A stretch of DNA of 54,532 bases from an uncultured Polaribacter sp. Lineage in GTDB: Bacteria > Bacteroidota > Bacteroidia > Flavobacteriales > Flavobacteriaceae. The notes under the pieces were generated by a model. That model did no database searches. It was not told the DNA's origin and worked only from the letters and a program-made list of their open reading frames with translations. The stretch covers positions 1 to 54,532 of the forward strand of contig NZ_CANNFF010000013.1 of the NCBI RefSeq assembly GCF_947503855.1. Reading direction: 5' to 3'. Below, in pieces: positions 17,020-26,375 of the stretch. The position numbers were made by a program, and so were the translations under genes. Position 1 is the stretch's first letter, and each line of letters opens with the position of its first letter.

Positions 17020-18150
17020 ATGAAGATTGCACAAAAATCTATCAAGTTTCTTACAATAGTAGCAATAAGCCTTTTTACAACGCTTAGTTTTGCTTCAGAA
17101 TCTAACAAAACAGACAACCAAAACGATGGTGGTCGTGTAAATACGAAGCAAGAAATTAATGACTACATTAAACATCATTTAGCAGATTCTCATGATTTTT
17201 CTTTGTTTTCCTACACTTCAGATGCTGGAGAAAGAAAACATGTTGGTTTTTCATTACCAGTAATTGTATGGACTAGTAAAGGTTTAGTAACTTTTATGTC
17301 TTCTGAATTTCATCATAATGATGATGGTCATGTAATCGTAGAGAAAGATGGTTTAAAACTAGCTAAAATCCACTCTAAGATATACGAACTAGATAATGGG
17401 GCTACTCAAGTATCTTTTGATGAAACACACCATGCAAAAAACGCTCACAAAATTTTAGATTTTTCTATTACTAAAAGTGTTGTTGGAATTTTAATAGCGG
17501 CCTTTTTAATTTTCTTTGGGTTTTCTAAATTAGCAAAACAATATAAATCTAAAGCAATACCCACAGGTTTGGGGCGTGCTTTAGAACCCCTTGTTTTATA
17601 CGTTAGAGACGAAATAGCGAGACCAAATATTGGTGAAAAAAAATATAAAAAGTTTATGCCTTATTTATTAACGGTGTTTTTTTTCATATGGATACTAAAT
17701 TTAATGGGATTAACTCCTATAGGTTTTAATGTTACAGGTCAAATCGCAATCACAGTTTGTTTAGCAATTTTCACTTTAATAATATACATAAGCAATGGTA
17801 GTAAAGATTTTTGGATGCATACTTTATGGATGCCAGGAGTACCAAAATTGTTAAGACCAATACTTGCTGTATTAGAATTAGCAGGATATTTATTAATAAA
17901 GCCATTTTCTTTATTGGTACGTTTATTTGCCAATATTACAGCGGGTCACTCTGTTGTGATGGGTATTGCCGCTTTGATGTTATTATTAAAAGCTGAATTT
18001 GGAACTGTTGGTGCGACAGGAATCTCATTTTTCTTAACCTTATTTTTAACGGTTATAGAGGTATTAGTAGCTTTTTTACAGGCATTTATTTTCACAATGC
18101 TATCCGCATTGTTTATTGGAATGGCTGTAGAAGAACATGAGCACCATTAA
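17020..18150 (+). CDS. atpB: ATP synthase F0 subunit a
   Basis: This is the proton-channel subunit of the F1F0 ATP synthase, 376 residues. It is much longer than E. coli AtpB (271) because of an N-terminal signal-like segment (LTIVAISLFTTLSFASES) and a His/Asp-rich periplasmic region of about 110 residues before the first core helix. Such extensions are usual in Bacteroidota. The C-terminal core has FMPYLLTVFFFIWILNLMGL and the essential arginine in FSLLVRLFANITAGH. The tail is EEHEHH. It is preceded by its own promoter at 16963-16991. Confidence 0.96.
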   Translation: MKIAQKSIKFLTIVAISLFTTLSFASESNKTDNQNDGGRVNTKQEINDYIKHHLADSHDFSLFSYTSDAGERKHVGFSLPVIVWTSKGLVTFMSSEFHHNDDGHVIVEKDGLKLAKIHSKIYELDNGATQVSFDETHHAKNAHKILDFSITKSVVGILIAAFLIFFGFSKLAKQYKSKAIPTGLGRALEPLVLYVRDEIARPNIGEKKYKKFMPYLLTVFFFIWILNLMGLTPIGFNVTGQIAITVCLAIFTLIIYISNGSKDFWMHTLWMPGVPKLLRPILAVLELAGYLLIKPFSLLVRLFANITAGHSVVMGIAALMLLLKAEFGTVGATGISFFLTLFLTVIEVLVAFLQAFIFTMLSALFIGMAVEEHEHH

Positions 18151-18197
18151 ACTAGAGTAATCTAGATAATAATAAATTAGAATTAGAGTTTGTTTAA

Positions 18198-18410
<213 letters not shown>

Positions 18411-18431
18411 TCTGATACAGAAACAAAAATG

Positions 18432-18464
18432 CATCTATAACGGTTGGTTATAGATGTGTTTTTT
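18432..18464 (+). terminator. Intercistronic hairpin with U-run between atpE and atpF
   Basis: CATCTATAAC (18432-18441) pairs perfectly with GTTATAGATG (18447-18456) across a 5-base loop, followed by TGTTTTTT. It looks like a partial terminator or a 3'-end-protecting structure inside the operon. Since many c subunits are needed per complex, it would suit differential expression. Confidence 0.6.
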
Positions 18465-18490
18465 AAAATTAGACAACAAAAAATAATATT

Positions 18491-18988
18491 ATGGATATTT
18501 TTAATGATTTTTCAGTAGGTTTATTTGCACTACAATTGGTTATTCTTATTGTTTTATTAGTGCTGTTAAAGAAATTTGCTTGGAAACCAATATTAAACTC
18601 TTTAGAAGAAAGAGAATCTGGTATTGAAAACGCTTTAGCCGCCGCAGATAATGCACGTAAAGAAATGCAAAATTTAACTGCAGATAACGAAAGATTAGCA
18701 AAAGAAGCTAGAGCTGAAAGAGAAGCAATGATGAAAGAAGCTAGAGAAATTAGCGATAAAATTATTGCAGATGCAAAACAAGATGCAAAAGAAGTAACTA
18801 CCAAGTTAATAGAAACAGCACAAGCTTCAATCCAACAAGAAAAACAAGCAGCGTTAGCAGCGTTAAAGAAAAACGTAGCAGAATTATCTATAGGTATTGC
18901 AGAATCTGTAATTAAAAAAGAATTATCTAATAAGAAAGACCAATTAGAGTTGGTAGAAGGAATCTTAAAAGATGTTACTTTAAACTAA
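18491..18988 (+). CDS. atpF: ATP synthase F0 subunit b
   Basis: This 165-residue peripheral-stalk subunit has one N-terminal membrane helix (LFALQLVILIVLLVLLKKF) and then a long Ala/Glu/Lys-rich coiled coil (RKEMQNLTADNERLAKEAR onward) that reaches the F1 head. WKPILNSLEERE directly after the membrane helix is typical. The gene is 80 bases after atpE, separated by the hairpin, and 6 bases before atpH. Confidence 0.95.
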   Translation: MDIFNDFSVGLFALQLVILIVLLVLLKKFAWKPILNSLEERESGIENALAAADNARKEMQNLTADNERLAKEARAEREAMMKEAREISDKIIADAKQDAKEVTTKLIETAQASIQQEKQAALAALKKNVAELSIGIAESVIKKELSNKKDQLELVEGILKDVTLN

Positions 18989-18994
18989 AAAGAA

Positions 18995-19552
18995 ATGAAA
19001 GACGCAAGAGCAGCATTACGTTACGCAAAAGCAATTTTAAATCTTGCAACAGATTCTAAATCAGAAGCTGCAGTAAATACAGATATGTCTTTAATTACTT
19101 CTATTATTGCAGAAAATAGTGAGTTAGAAGTAATGTTAAAAAGCCCTATTGTAAAGTCTTCAGATAAAATGAATGTTTTAAACGCATTGTTTGATGGTAA
19201 AGTAAATAACATCACATTGGGTTTATTTCATTTATTAGAAGATAATAAAAGAATAACGATGCTAGATAGTGTTGCAAAACAATACGCTATTGTATACGAT
19301 CATTTAAAGCATACACAAGTAGCCACTGTAACAACAGCAGTACCTTTAACAAAAGAAGTAGAGCAACAAGTTTTAGATAAAATTGTTTCTTTAACAGGAG
19401 ACAAAGCAAACTTAGAAAACAAAATAAACCCAGCAATTTTAGGAGGTTTTATTTTACGTGTTGGAGATGTGCAGTATGATGCAAGTATCTCTAATTATTT
19501 AAACGAATTGAAAAAGGAATTTGACAACAGTCATTACGTTCCAAAAATATAA
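18995..19552 (+). CDS. atpH: ATP synthase F1 subunit delta
   Basis: This 185-residue stalk-to-head connector has an N-terminal helical bundle (RAALRYAKAILNLA, SELEVMLKSPIV, LFHLLEDNKRITML) and a C-terminal domain with the family hallmark NPAILGGFILRVGDVQYDAS. Length and order (b, delta, alpha, gamma) are standard. Confidence 0.95.
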   Translation: MKDARAALRYAKAILNLATDSKSEAAVNTDMSLITSIIAENSELEVMLKSPIVKSSDKMNVLNALFDGKVNNITLGLFHLLEDNKRITMLDSVAKQYAIVYDHLKHTQVATVTTAVPLTKEVEQQVLDKIVSLTGDKANLENKINPAILGGFILRVGDVQYDASISNYLNELKKEFDNSHYVPKI

Positions 19553-19628
19553 TTAAGCAATACGCATTAGGCTCTAAGCAGTAAGCTTTAGCCTAAAGCA
19601 TATGGCAAAAAGCTTAAAGCAATTAAAA

Positions 19629-21206
19629 ATGGCAAGTATTAAACCAGCTGAAGTATCAGCAATTTTAAAGCAACAGTTAACAAATTTCGAAGCAAAAGCT
19701 ACTTTAAACGAAGTAGGAACCGTTTTACAAGTAGGTGATGGTATTGCTCGTGTTTATGGTCTTTCTAATGTACAGTATGGAGAATTAGTAGAATTCGAAA
19801 ACGGCTTAGAAGGTATTGTATTAAACTTAGAAGAAGACAATGCAGGTGTTGTATTATTAGGTGCTTCTACTTCTATAAAAGAAGGTTCTACAGTAAAACG
19901 TACAGAACGTATTGCTTCTTTAAGAGCAGGTGAAGGTATTGTAGGTAGAGTTGTAGATACATTAGGTAGTCCTATAGATGGTAAAGGACCAATTACTGGT
20001 ACTACATACGAGATGCCATTAGAAAGAAGAGCCCCTGGTGTAATCTACAGAGAGCCTGTAACAGAACCATTACAAACAGGTATTAAATCTATTGATGCAA
20101 TGATTCCTGTAGGTAGAGGTCAGCGTGAGTTGATTATTGGAGATCGTCAAACAGGTAAATCAACAGTAGCTATTGATACAATTTTAAATCAAAAAGAATT
20201 TTTTGATGCTGGAGAGCCAGTATATTGTATCTATGTTGCAGTTGGGCAAAAAGCATCTACAGTTGCTGCTATTGCAAACATGTTAGAAGAAAAAGGCGCT
20301 TTAGCTTACACAACTATTGTAGCTGCCAATGCATCAGATCCTGCAGCAATGCAAGTATATGCACCATTTGCTGGAGCTGCAATTGGAGAATATTTTAGAG
20401 ATACAGGTAGACCAGCTTTAATTATTTATGATGATTTATCTAAACAAGCAGTCGCATACCGTGAAATTTCTTTATTATTAAGAAGACCTCCAGGACGTGA
20501 GGCATATCCAGGAGATGTATTTTACTTACACTCTAGATTATTAGAAAGAGCTGCAAAAGTTATTAATGACGATAAAATTGCAAGCGAAATGAACGATTTA
20601 CCAGATTCTATTAAAGGAATTGTAAAAGGTGGAGGTTCTTTAACTGCACTACCAATTATCGAAACACAAGCAGGTGACGTATCTGCCTATATACCAACAA
20701 ACGTAATTTCTATTACAGATGGTCAAATTTTCTTAGATGGAGATTTATTTAACTCTGGTGTACGTCCAGCAATTAATGTAGGGATTTCTGTATCACGTGT
20801 TGGTGGTAACGCTCAAATTAAATCAATGAAAAAAGTATCTGGTACTTTAAAATTAGACCAGGCACAATTTAGAGAATTAGAAGCATTTGCTAAGTTTGGT
20901 TCAGATTTAGATGCTGCAACCATGAGTGTAATTTCTAAAGGACAACGTAATGTTGAAATTTTAAAACAAGCACAAAACGATCCTTTTGCTGTAGAAGACC
21001 AAGTTGCAATTATCTATGCAGGTTCTAAAAACTTGTTAAAAGATGTACCTGTAGACAAAGTTAAAAAGTTCGAAAAAGAATATATTGATTACTTAAACAC
21101 AAAACATAGAGATACGTTAGATGTTTTAAAATCTGGTAAATTAACAGACGAAGCTACTGCAACATTAGAGGCAGCAGCTGCAGAAATAACGAAGCATTTT
21201 GCATAA
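19629..21206 (+). CDS. atpA: ATP synthase F1 subunit alpha
   Basis: This is the non-catalytic nucleotide-binding subunit of F1, 525 residues from [17 protein letters not shown]. An in-frame ATG nine codons earlier (19602) would add MAKSLKQLK, read from a repeat-like AAGC-rich spacer, so the internal start is preferred. Walker [10 protein letters not shown] is near residue 171. [16 protein letters not shown] and the arginine-finger region [14 protein letters not shown] are intact. A 76-base spacer separates it from atpH and contains TTAGGCT/AGCCTAA inverted arms (19567-19596). Confidence 0.97.
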   Translation: MASIKPAEVSAILKQQLTNFEAKATLNEVGTVLQVGDGIARVYGLSNVQYGELVEFENGLEGIVLNLEEDNAGVVLLGASTSIKEGSTVKRTERIASLRAGEGIVGRVVDTLGSPIDGKGPITGTTYEMPLERRAPGVIYREPVTEPLQTGIKSIDAMIPVGRGQRELIIGDRQTGKSTVAIDTILNQKEFFDAGEPVYCIYVAVGQKASTVAAIANMLEEKGALAYTTIVAANASDPAAMQVYAPFAGAAIGEYFRDTGRPALIIYDDLSKQAVAYREISLLLRRPPGREAYPGDVFYLHSRLLERAAKVINDDKIASEMNDLPDSIKGIVKGGGSLTALPIIETQAGDVSAYIPTNVISITDGQIFLDGDLFNSGVRPAINVGISVSRVGGNAQIKSMKKVSGTLKLDQAQFRELEAFAKFGSDLDAATMSVISKGQRNVEILKQAQNDPFAVEDQVAIIYAGSKNLLKDVPVDKVKKFEKEYIDYLNTKHRDTLDVLKSGKLTDEATATLEAAAAEITKHFA

Positions 21207-21274
21207 TAGACGTTAGCTTATAGCTTTTAGACACTAGTACTAAAAACTAAAGACTAATAACTAACAACTGAAGA

Positions 21275-22141
21275 ATGGCAAACTTAAAAGAAATACGTAA
21301 TAGAATTACCTCTATCAAATCTACAATGCAGATTACATCTGCTATGAAAATGGTGTCTGCTGCAAAATTAAAAAAAGCACAAGATGCAATTGTAGCAATG
21401 AGGCCTTATTCATCTAAATTAACAGAATTGTTGCAAAATTTAAGTGCAACTTTAGATAGTGATGCTGGTGGTGCATATTCTGAGCAAAGAGAGGTTTCTA
21501 AAGTATTATTAGTAGTTGTTACATCTAACAGAGGTCTATGTGGTGGTTTTAACTCTTCAATTACCAAAGAAGTTGTAAAAACAATTAAAGAAAAATATGT
21601 AAATACTTCTGTAGAAATATTCTCTATTGGTAAAAAAGGAGCAGACGTTTTATCTAAAGGACATAACCTTGTAGCTACAAGAAACGATTTATACGATGAT
21701 TTAACTTTTGATAATACAGCAGCTGTAGCAGAAAAGTTGATGGGAATGTATGTAGATGGCACGTATGATAGAATTGAAATTATATACAACCAATTTAAAA
21801 ATGCTGCGACTCAGATTCCTCAAGTAGAACAATTCCTACCCATTAAACCAATTGAAGGTGGTGATGCAACAGCAGTAAATTCTGATTATATCTTTGAGCC
21901 TTCTAAAGTAGAAATCGTAGAAGCTTTAATACCAAAGTCTTTAAAAACACAATTATACAAAGCGTTAAGAGACAGTTTTGCCTCAGAACATGGTGCTCGT
22001 ATGACTGCAATGCACAAAGCAACAGACAATGCAACAGAATTAAGAGACGAATTGTTATTAACGTATAACAAAGCAAGACAAGCTGCAATTACTAACGAAA
22101 TCTTAGAGATTGTTGGTGGAGCAGAAGCTTTGAATAATTAA
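21275..22141 (+). CDS. atpG: ATP synthase F1 subunit gamma
   Basis: This is the rotor shaft of F1, 288 residues. The N-terminal helix (LKEIRNRITSIKSTMQITSAMKMVSAAKLKKAQ) and C-terminal helix (MTAMHKATDNATELRDELLLTYNKARQAAITNEI) make the central coiled coil. SNRGLCGGFNSSI opens the Rossmann-like domain. It is the last gene of the operon: a bidirectional terminator follows, and no beta or epsilon gene is present. The spacer after atpA is an odd low-complexity stretch of ACTAA/CTAAA units. Confidence 0.97.
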   Translation: MANLKEIRNRITSIKSTMQITSAMKMVSAAKLKKAQDAIVAMRPYSSKLTELLQNLSATLDSDAGGAYSEQREVSKVLLVVVTSNRGLCGGFNSSITKEVVKTIKEKYVNTSVEIFSIGKKGADVLSKGHNLVATRNDLYDDLTFDNTAAVAEKLMGMYVDGTYDRIEIIYNQFKNAATQIPQVEQFLPIKPIEGGDATAVNSDYIFEPSKVEIVEALIPKSLKTQLYKALRDSFASEHGARMTAMHKATDNATELRDELLLTYNKARQAAITNEILEIVGGAEALNN

Positions 22142-22166
22142 AAAAATTAAAATTAAGCTATAATAT

Positions 22167-22201
22167 AAAAAAAGAGACTGAATTTTCAGCCTCTTTTTTT
22201 T
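22167..22201. terminator. Bidirectional terminator between atpG and the ALDH gene
   Basis: An A-run and GAG-A-CTGAA pair with TTCAG-C-CTC and a T-run of nine. It serves both the atp operon and the convergent aldehyde dehydrogenase gene, whose stop codon lies two bases away. Confidence 0.85.
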
Positions 22202-22202
22202 C

Positions 22203-23744
22203 TTACAAATCGAACTTAATACCTTGTGCTAAAGGCAGTTCATCAGAATAATTTATTGTATTTGTTTGCCTTCTCATATAAACCTTCCAAGCATCAGAGC
22301 CAGACTCTCGTCCACCACCAGTTTCTTTTTCGCCCCCAAAAGCACCACCAATTTCTGCTCCAGAAGTACCAATATTTACATTGGCAATTCCACAATCTGA
22401 ACCTGCATAAGACAAGAATTTTTCGGCTTCTTTTAATTCATTGGTCATAATTGCAGACGATAAACCTTGGGCAACACCATTTTGTTTTGCAATGGCATTT
22501 TCTATGTTCCCAGAATATTTCATCACATATAAAATAGGAGCAAACGTTTCGTGTTGTACAATTTCAAAATGATTTTCGGCTTCTATAATTGCTGGTTTTA
22601 CATAACAGCCAGAATTGTATCCATCTCCATTTAAAACACCACCATCAACTAAAACAGTTCCACCTTCTTCTTTTGCCTTTTCTATGGCTTTTAAATAGGT
22701 GTTTACAGCATCTTTATCAATTAACGGACCTACATGATTATTTTCATCTAAAGGATTCCCAATTTTTATTTGTTTGTAAGCACCAACAATAGCGTCACGT
22801 ACTTTATCATATACAGATTCGTGTATAATTAACCTTCTTGTAGAGGTACATCTTTGGCCACAAGTACCCACAGCACCAAAAACAGCACCAGGAACCACCA
22901 CTTTTAAATCGGCTGTTGGTGTAATTATAATGGCATTATTACCACCCAATTCTAATAGAGATTTTCCAAAACGTTGGGCTACTTTTGCGCCCACAATTCG
23001 TCCCATTCTAGAAGACCCTGTAGCAGAAATTAATGGAACTCTAGTATCACTCGTCATCATTTCACCTACTTTATAATCGCCATTTATAATGCAAGAAATT
23101 CCTTCTGGCAAGTTGTTTTCTTTTAAAATTGTTGCAATAATATTTTGGCAAGCTACTGCACACAAAGGGGTTTTTTCAGAGGCTTTCCAAACACAAACAT
23201 CACCACAAATCCATGCTAAAGCTGTGTTCCAAGCCCAAACTGCCACTGGAAAATTAAAGGCAGAAATAATACCAACAACTCCTATTGGATGCCATTGTTC
23301 TCTCATAACATGACCTGGTCTTTCAGACGGAATTGTTTGTCCATTTAGCTGACGAGACAAACCTACTGCAAAGTCGCAGATATCAATCATTTCTTGAACC
23401 TCACCATAGCCTTCTTGCAAAGATTTCCCCATTTCGTAAGAAACTAATTTGCCTAAAGGCTCTTTTAAATCTCTCAACTTATTACCAAATTGACGCACAA
23501 TCTCGCCTCTTTGTGGAGCAGGCATATCCCTAAAAGATAAAAATGCTTTACCAGCAGCCTCCATCACTTGTTCATAATCTTCTTTGGTGGTTGTTTTTAC
23601 CTTTGCTATCAATTTACCATCTACAGGCGAAAAACTTTCTATAATTTCTCCGTTAGAAAAATTATTAGAACCCGTAGATGTTCCATTATTTATGTCTTTT
23701 ATACCTAATTGTTGCAAGGTTTCTTGTATTCCAAAATTATTCAT
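22203..23744 (-). CDS. NAD-dependent aldehyde dehydrogenase, ALDH7 type
   Basis: This 513-residue enzyme oxidises an aldehyde to an acid with NAD(P). The catalytic Cys299 is in GQRCTSTRR and the general base Glu266 is in LELGGNN. The cofactor fold includes SAFNFPVAVWAWNTALA and ATGSSRMGRIVG. The overall pattern (AVGTCGQRCTSTRRLIIHE) is that of ALDH7/antiquitin, whose members oxidise alpha-aminoadipic semialdehyde in lysine breakdown. I infer that role but cannot prove it from sequence. It is a single gene, convergent with atpG and divergent from the asparaginase-like gene. Confidence 0.92.
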   Translation of the reverse strand: MNNFGIQETLQQLGIKDINNGTSTGSNNFSNGEIIESFSPVDGKLIAKVKTTTKEDYEQVMEAAGKAFLSFRDMPAPQRGEIVRQFGNKLRDLKEPLGKLVSYEMGKSLQEGYGEVQEMIDICDFAVGLSRQLNGQTIPSERPGHVMREQWHPIGVVGIISAFNFPVAVWAWNTALAWICGDVCVWKASEKTPLCAVACQNIIATILKENNLPEGISCIINGDYKVGEMMTSDTRVPLISATGSSRMGRIVGAKVAQRFGKSLLELGGNNAIIITPTADLKVVVPGAVFGAVGTCGQRCTSTRRLIIHESVYDKVRDAIVGAYKQIKIGNPLDENNHVGPLIDKDAVNTYLKAIEKAKEEGGTVLVDGGVLNGDGYNSGCYVKPAIIEAENHFEIVQHETFAPILYVMKYSGNIENAIAKQNGVAQGLSSAIMTNELKEAEKFLSYAGSDCGIANVNIGTSGAEIGGAFGGEKETGGGRESGSDAWKVYMRRQTNTINYSDELPLAQGIKFDL

Positions 23745-23855
23745 TTTGCTGAGTGGTTTTTGTTGTTTAATTTAGAAGTTCGAATTTACGAATAATTTTA
23801 CATACTTATAAATTAAACAAAAAGATTAACATCTGTTTAATATTAAACAAAAGAT

Positions 23856-24914
23856 ATGAAAAAACTACTCTACATTGCTTCAATTTTATTAATTTCTTTC
23901 GGATGTAAAATAGAAAAGACAAAAGACGCTAAAGAAATAAAAATAACTAAAAAAGTGAATGATTTTGCCATTATAATTCATGGTGGTGCTGGCACTATTT
24001 TAAAGAAAAACATGTCAGATGACAAAGAAACTGCTTATGTAGCAAAATTAGAAGAAGCTATAAAAACAGGGCATACCATTTTAAAAAATGGAGGTACCAG
24101 TCAAGAAGCAGTGATGAAAACGATTCAGGTTATGGAGAATTCTCCATTATTTAACGCAGGTAAAGGGGCTGTTTTTACACACGAAGAAACCAATGAGTTA
24201 GATGCTTCTTTTATGGATGGTAAAACTTTAAATGCAGGGGCTGTTGCTGGAGTTACCAATGTAAAAAGTCCTATTGAATTAGCCATAAAAGTGATGACAG
24301 ATTCAGATCACGTAATGTTATCTGGCAAAGGAGCTTCTATTTTTGCTAAAGAAAAAGGCTTAGAAATTGTAGACCCTAGTTATTTTTATACAGAAAACCG
24401 TTATAAATCTTTACAAAGAATAAAAAATAGAGCTAAAAAGCTGATAGATCATGATGATAAAAAAGCCGCCTTTTATGATGCCGATATTAAAAACTCGAAA
24501 TTTGGAACAGTAGGTTGTGTAGCCCTAGATAAATACGGAAATATTGCTGCAGGAACATCAACAGGAGGAATGACCAATAAACGTTGGGGAAGAATTGGAG
24601 ATGCACCTATTATTGGTTCTGGTACCTATGCAAATAATTTAACTTGTGGTGTTTCGTCTACTGGTTGGGGAGAATATTTTATTAGAAGTCAAGTTGCTTA
24701 TGATATTTCTGCGCAGATGGAATACCAACAAAAAACTTTAAAAGAAGCTACCACAGATGTAATGCAAAATAAATTGACAAAATTAGGGGGTACAGGTGGT
24801 GTTGTAGCATTAGACAAAAACGGAAATATGTCTTTTGAATTTAATACTGCAGGAATGTACAGATCTTCTATGAATGATAAGGGCGAATTGGTTGTAAAGA
24901 TCTATAAGGAATAA
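23856..24914 (+). CDS. Isoaspartyl peptidase/L-asparaginase (Ntn hydrolase), lipoprotein
   Basis: This 352-residue protein has a lipobox at LLISFGC (Cys17), so it should be anchored in the envelope. Plant-type asparaginases are made as a precursor that cuts itself before a threonine. Here the nucleophile is Thr218 in KFGTVGCVALD, giving an alpha chain with IHGGAGTI and NAGKGAVF and a beta chain with GTSTGGMTNKRWGRIGDAP. All motif residues are intact. It removes isoaspartyl-dipeptides or hydrolyses asparagine; which of these cannot be told from sequence. Confidence 0.93.
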   Translation: MKKLLYIASILLISFGCKIEKTKDAKEIKITKKVNDFAIIIHGGAGTILKKNMSDDKETAYVAKLEEAIKTGHTILKNGGTSQEAVMKTIQVMENSPLFNAGKGAVFTHEETNELDASFMDGKTLNAGAVAGVTNVKSPIELAIKVMTDSDHVMLSGKGASIFAKEKGLEIVDPSYFYTENRYKSLQRIKNRAKKLIDHDDKKAAFYDADIKNSKFGTVGCVALDKYGNIAAGTSTGGMTNKRWGRIGDAPIIGSGTYANNLTCGVSSTGWGEYFIRSQVAYDISAQMEYQQKTLKEATTDVMQNKLTKLGGTGGVVALDKNGNMSFEFNTAGMYRSSMNDKGELVVKIYKE

Positions 24915-25136
24915 TCTAACCATTTTGCTGGAATAGATTGTAATTTCACTTTAGTAAATTTTGATGCAATTATTTATAGTTTTTTTGAACTAGATTTTGG
25001 CTATTACAACCACAAGAAAAAAAAACACTGTTAAAAAGATGTATTTATTCATTTTTTTTATGGGTAAAAACAGTTTTTATATTTTAGTTCTTTTTTATTA
25101 GATAAAAAATTAGTGAAAGGTTGCGTGCAATAATGT

Positions 25137-25144
25137 TATTTTTG
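25137..25144 (+). promoter_or_regulatory. -7 promoter element of the LuxE-like gene
   Basis: TATTTTTG matches TAnnTTTG and ends 9 bases before the ATG at 25154, implying a leader of only a few bases. It is the only clear element in the 239-base gap after the asparaginase gene. Confidence 0.55.
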
Positions 25145-25153
25145 TAAAAGTTT

Positions 25154-26128
25154 ATGCAAGCAAAAATATTTAACATACAATCTCAAGAAGACTTTAACAA
25201 AACTGCCTTAGCCATTTTTAAGCATCAATTTAAAAACAACAAGGTTTACAGGTCTTTTTGCGATTTGTTATACAAACATCCTTCAGAGATCAACCAAGTA
25301 AAAGATATTCCTTTTTTACCCATTCAATTTTTTAAAAGCAGAAAAGTACTTTCTTCTTTAGATGAAATTGATGAAGTTTTTACAAGTTCTGGCACAACAG
25401 GTAGTGTTACTAGCAAACATTTTGTAACAGATATTAATATTTATAAACAAAGTTATTTTAAGGGCTTTGAACATTTTTATGGCAATATAGAAGACTATGC
25501 GGTATTAGCTTTATTGCCCAATTATTTAGAGCGTAAAGGGTCTTCTTTGGTTTTTATGGTAGATGATTTGATAAGAAAATCTAAAAATATAGAAAGCGGT
25601 TTTTATTTGAACAATTTAGATGAATTAGCTAAAAAACTAATAGAATTAGACAAAAAAGAACAAAAAGTACTCTTAATTGGAGTTTCTTTTGCCTTGTTAG
25701 ATTTAATTGAGAAGCAACAATTCAATCTAAAAAACACCATAATTATGGAAACTGGCGGTATGAAAGGAAGAAGAAAAGAAATCATAAGAGAAGAGTTGCA
25801 TACAATTTTAAAAAATGGTTTTTCTGTTGATAAAATTCACTCAGAATATGGCATGACAGAATTATTAAGTCAGGCTTATTCTAAAGGAAATGGCGTTTTT
25901 GAAACCCCGCCTTGGATGCAAATTTTAATCAGAGATACAGAAGACGCCTTAACCATAAATACTACAGAAAAAAACGGCGGAATTAATGTGATTGATTTAG
26001 CAAATTACAACTCTTGCAGTTTTATTGCTACCCAAGATTTAGGTAAAACCTATACAAACGGCAAATTTGAAATTGTTGGGCGTTTTGACAACTCAGATAT
26101 TAGAGGCTGTAACTTAATGGTACTGTAA
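25154..26128 (+). CDS. LuxE/PaaK-like acyl-activating protein
   Basis: This 324-residue member of the adenylate-forming superfamily is closest in layout to LuxE acyl-protein synthetase. The phosphate-binding loop reads FTSSGTTGSVTSKH. Other conserved parts are METGGMKGRRKEI and the late motif SEYGMTELLSQAYS, with a terminal catechol-like IVGRFDNSDIRGCNLMVL. It is expected to activate a carboxylic or fatty acid as an acyl-AMP and pass it on, but the substrate is unknown. No luciferase or reductase genes are nearby, so bioluminescence is not implied. It is common in flavobacteria as a single gene. Confidence 0.85.
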   Translation: MQAKIFNIQSQEDFNKTALAIFKHQFKNNKVYRSFCDLLYKHPSEINQVKDIPFLPIQFFKSRKVLSSLDEIDEVFTSSGTTGSVTSKHFVTDINIYKQSYFKGFEHFYGNIEDYAVLALLPNYLERKGSSLVFMVDDLIRKSKNIESGFYLNNLDELAKKLIELDKKEQKVLLIGVSFALLDLIEKQQFNLKNTIIMETGGMKGRRKEIIREELHTILKNGFSVDKIHSEYGMTELLSQAYSKGNGVFETPPWMQILIRDTEDALTINTTEKNGGINVIDLANYNSCSFIATQDLGKTYTNGKFEIVGRFDNSDIRGCNLMVL

Positions 26129-26191
26129 AATAAAAAGGAGAAAAGTTGTTAACTTTAAAAATCTTCATCGACAAAATTAAAAACCAACTAG

Positions 26192-26300
26192 ATGAAAAAA
26201 TTAGCAATCATTTATTATTTGTAATAACTGCAAGTTTAAAAGCACAAAATTACAACTAAAAAAGGCAGATGCCAACTGGTTGAATATTATTAAAGAGTAA
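26192..26300 (+). pseudogene. Decayed remnant of a small secreted protein
   Basis: An ATG starts MKKLAII and meets a stop after ten codons. The frame shifted by two bases (from about 26212) continues LLFVITASLKAQNYN, which together reads as a signal peptide cut after KAQ. After an A-run near 26256-26263, a third frame gives KKADANWLNIIKE and a stop at 26298. At least two single-base indels in a signal-peptide-bearing gene explain this best. The parent gene is unknown. Confidence 0.4.
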
Positions 26301-26315
26301 GTTGTTTTTCTTTAC

Positions 26316-26358
26316 CCAAAAGACCTTTCAGGTTTTTAAAACCTGAAAGGTCTTTTGG
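26316..26358. terminator. 21-bp perfect inverted repeat, probable bidirectional terminator
   Basis: The arm starting CCAAAAGACCTTTCAGG (26316-26336) is perfectly mirrored at 26338-26358. It lies between convergent genes (LuxE-like and tyrS, stop at 26376). The sequence resembles a dispersed ACCTTTCAGGT repeat; a degraded relative is at 34475-34505. Confidence 0.65.
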
Positions 26359-26375
26359 AATATTTAAAAATTATC

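Noticed and set aside
19602..19628. Nine-codon N-terminal extension of AtpA
   Set aside because: It is read from a repeat-like spacer; [13 protein letters not shown] matches the family start.
25154..26128. Bioluminescence operon suggested by the LuxE-like gene
   Set aside because: No luxA, luxB, luxC or luxD-like gene is in the neighbourhood; the family is common in dark flavobacteria.
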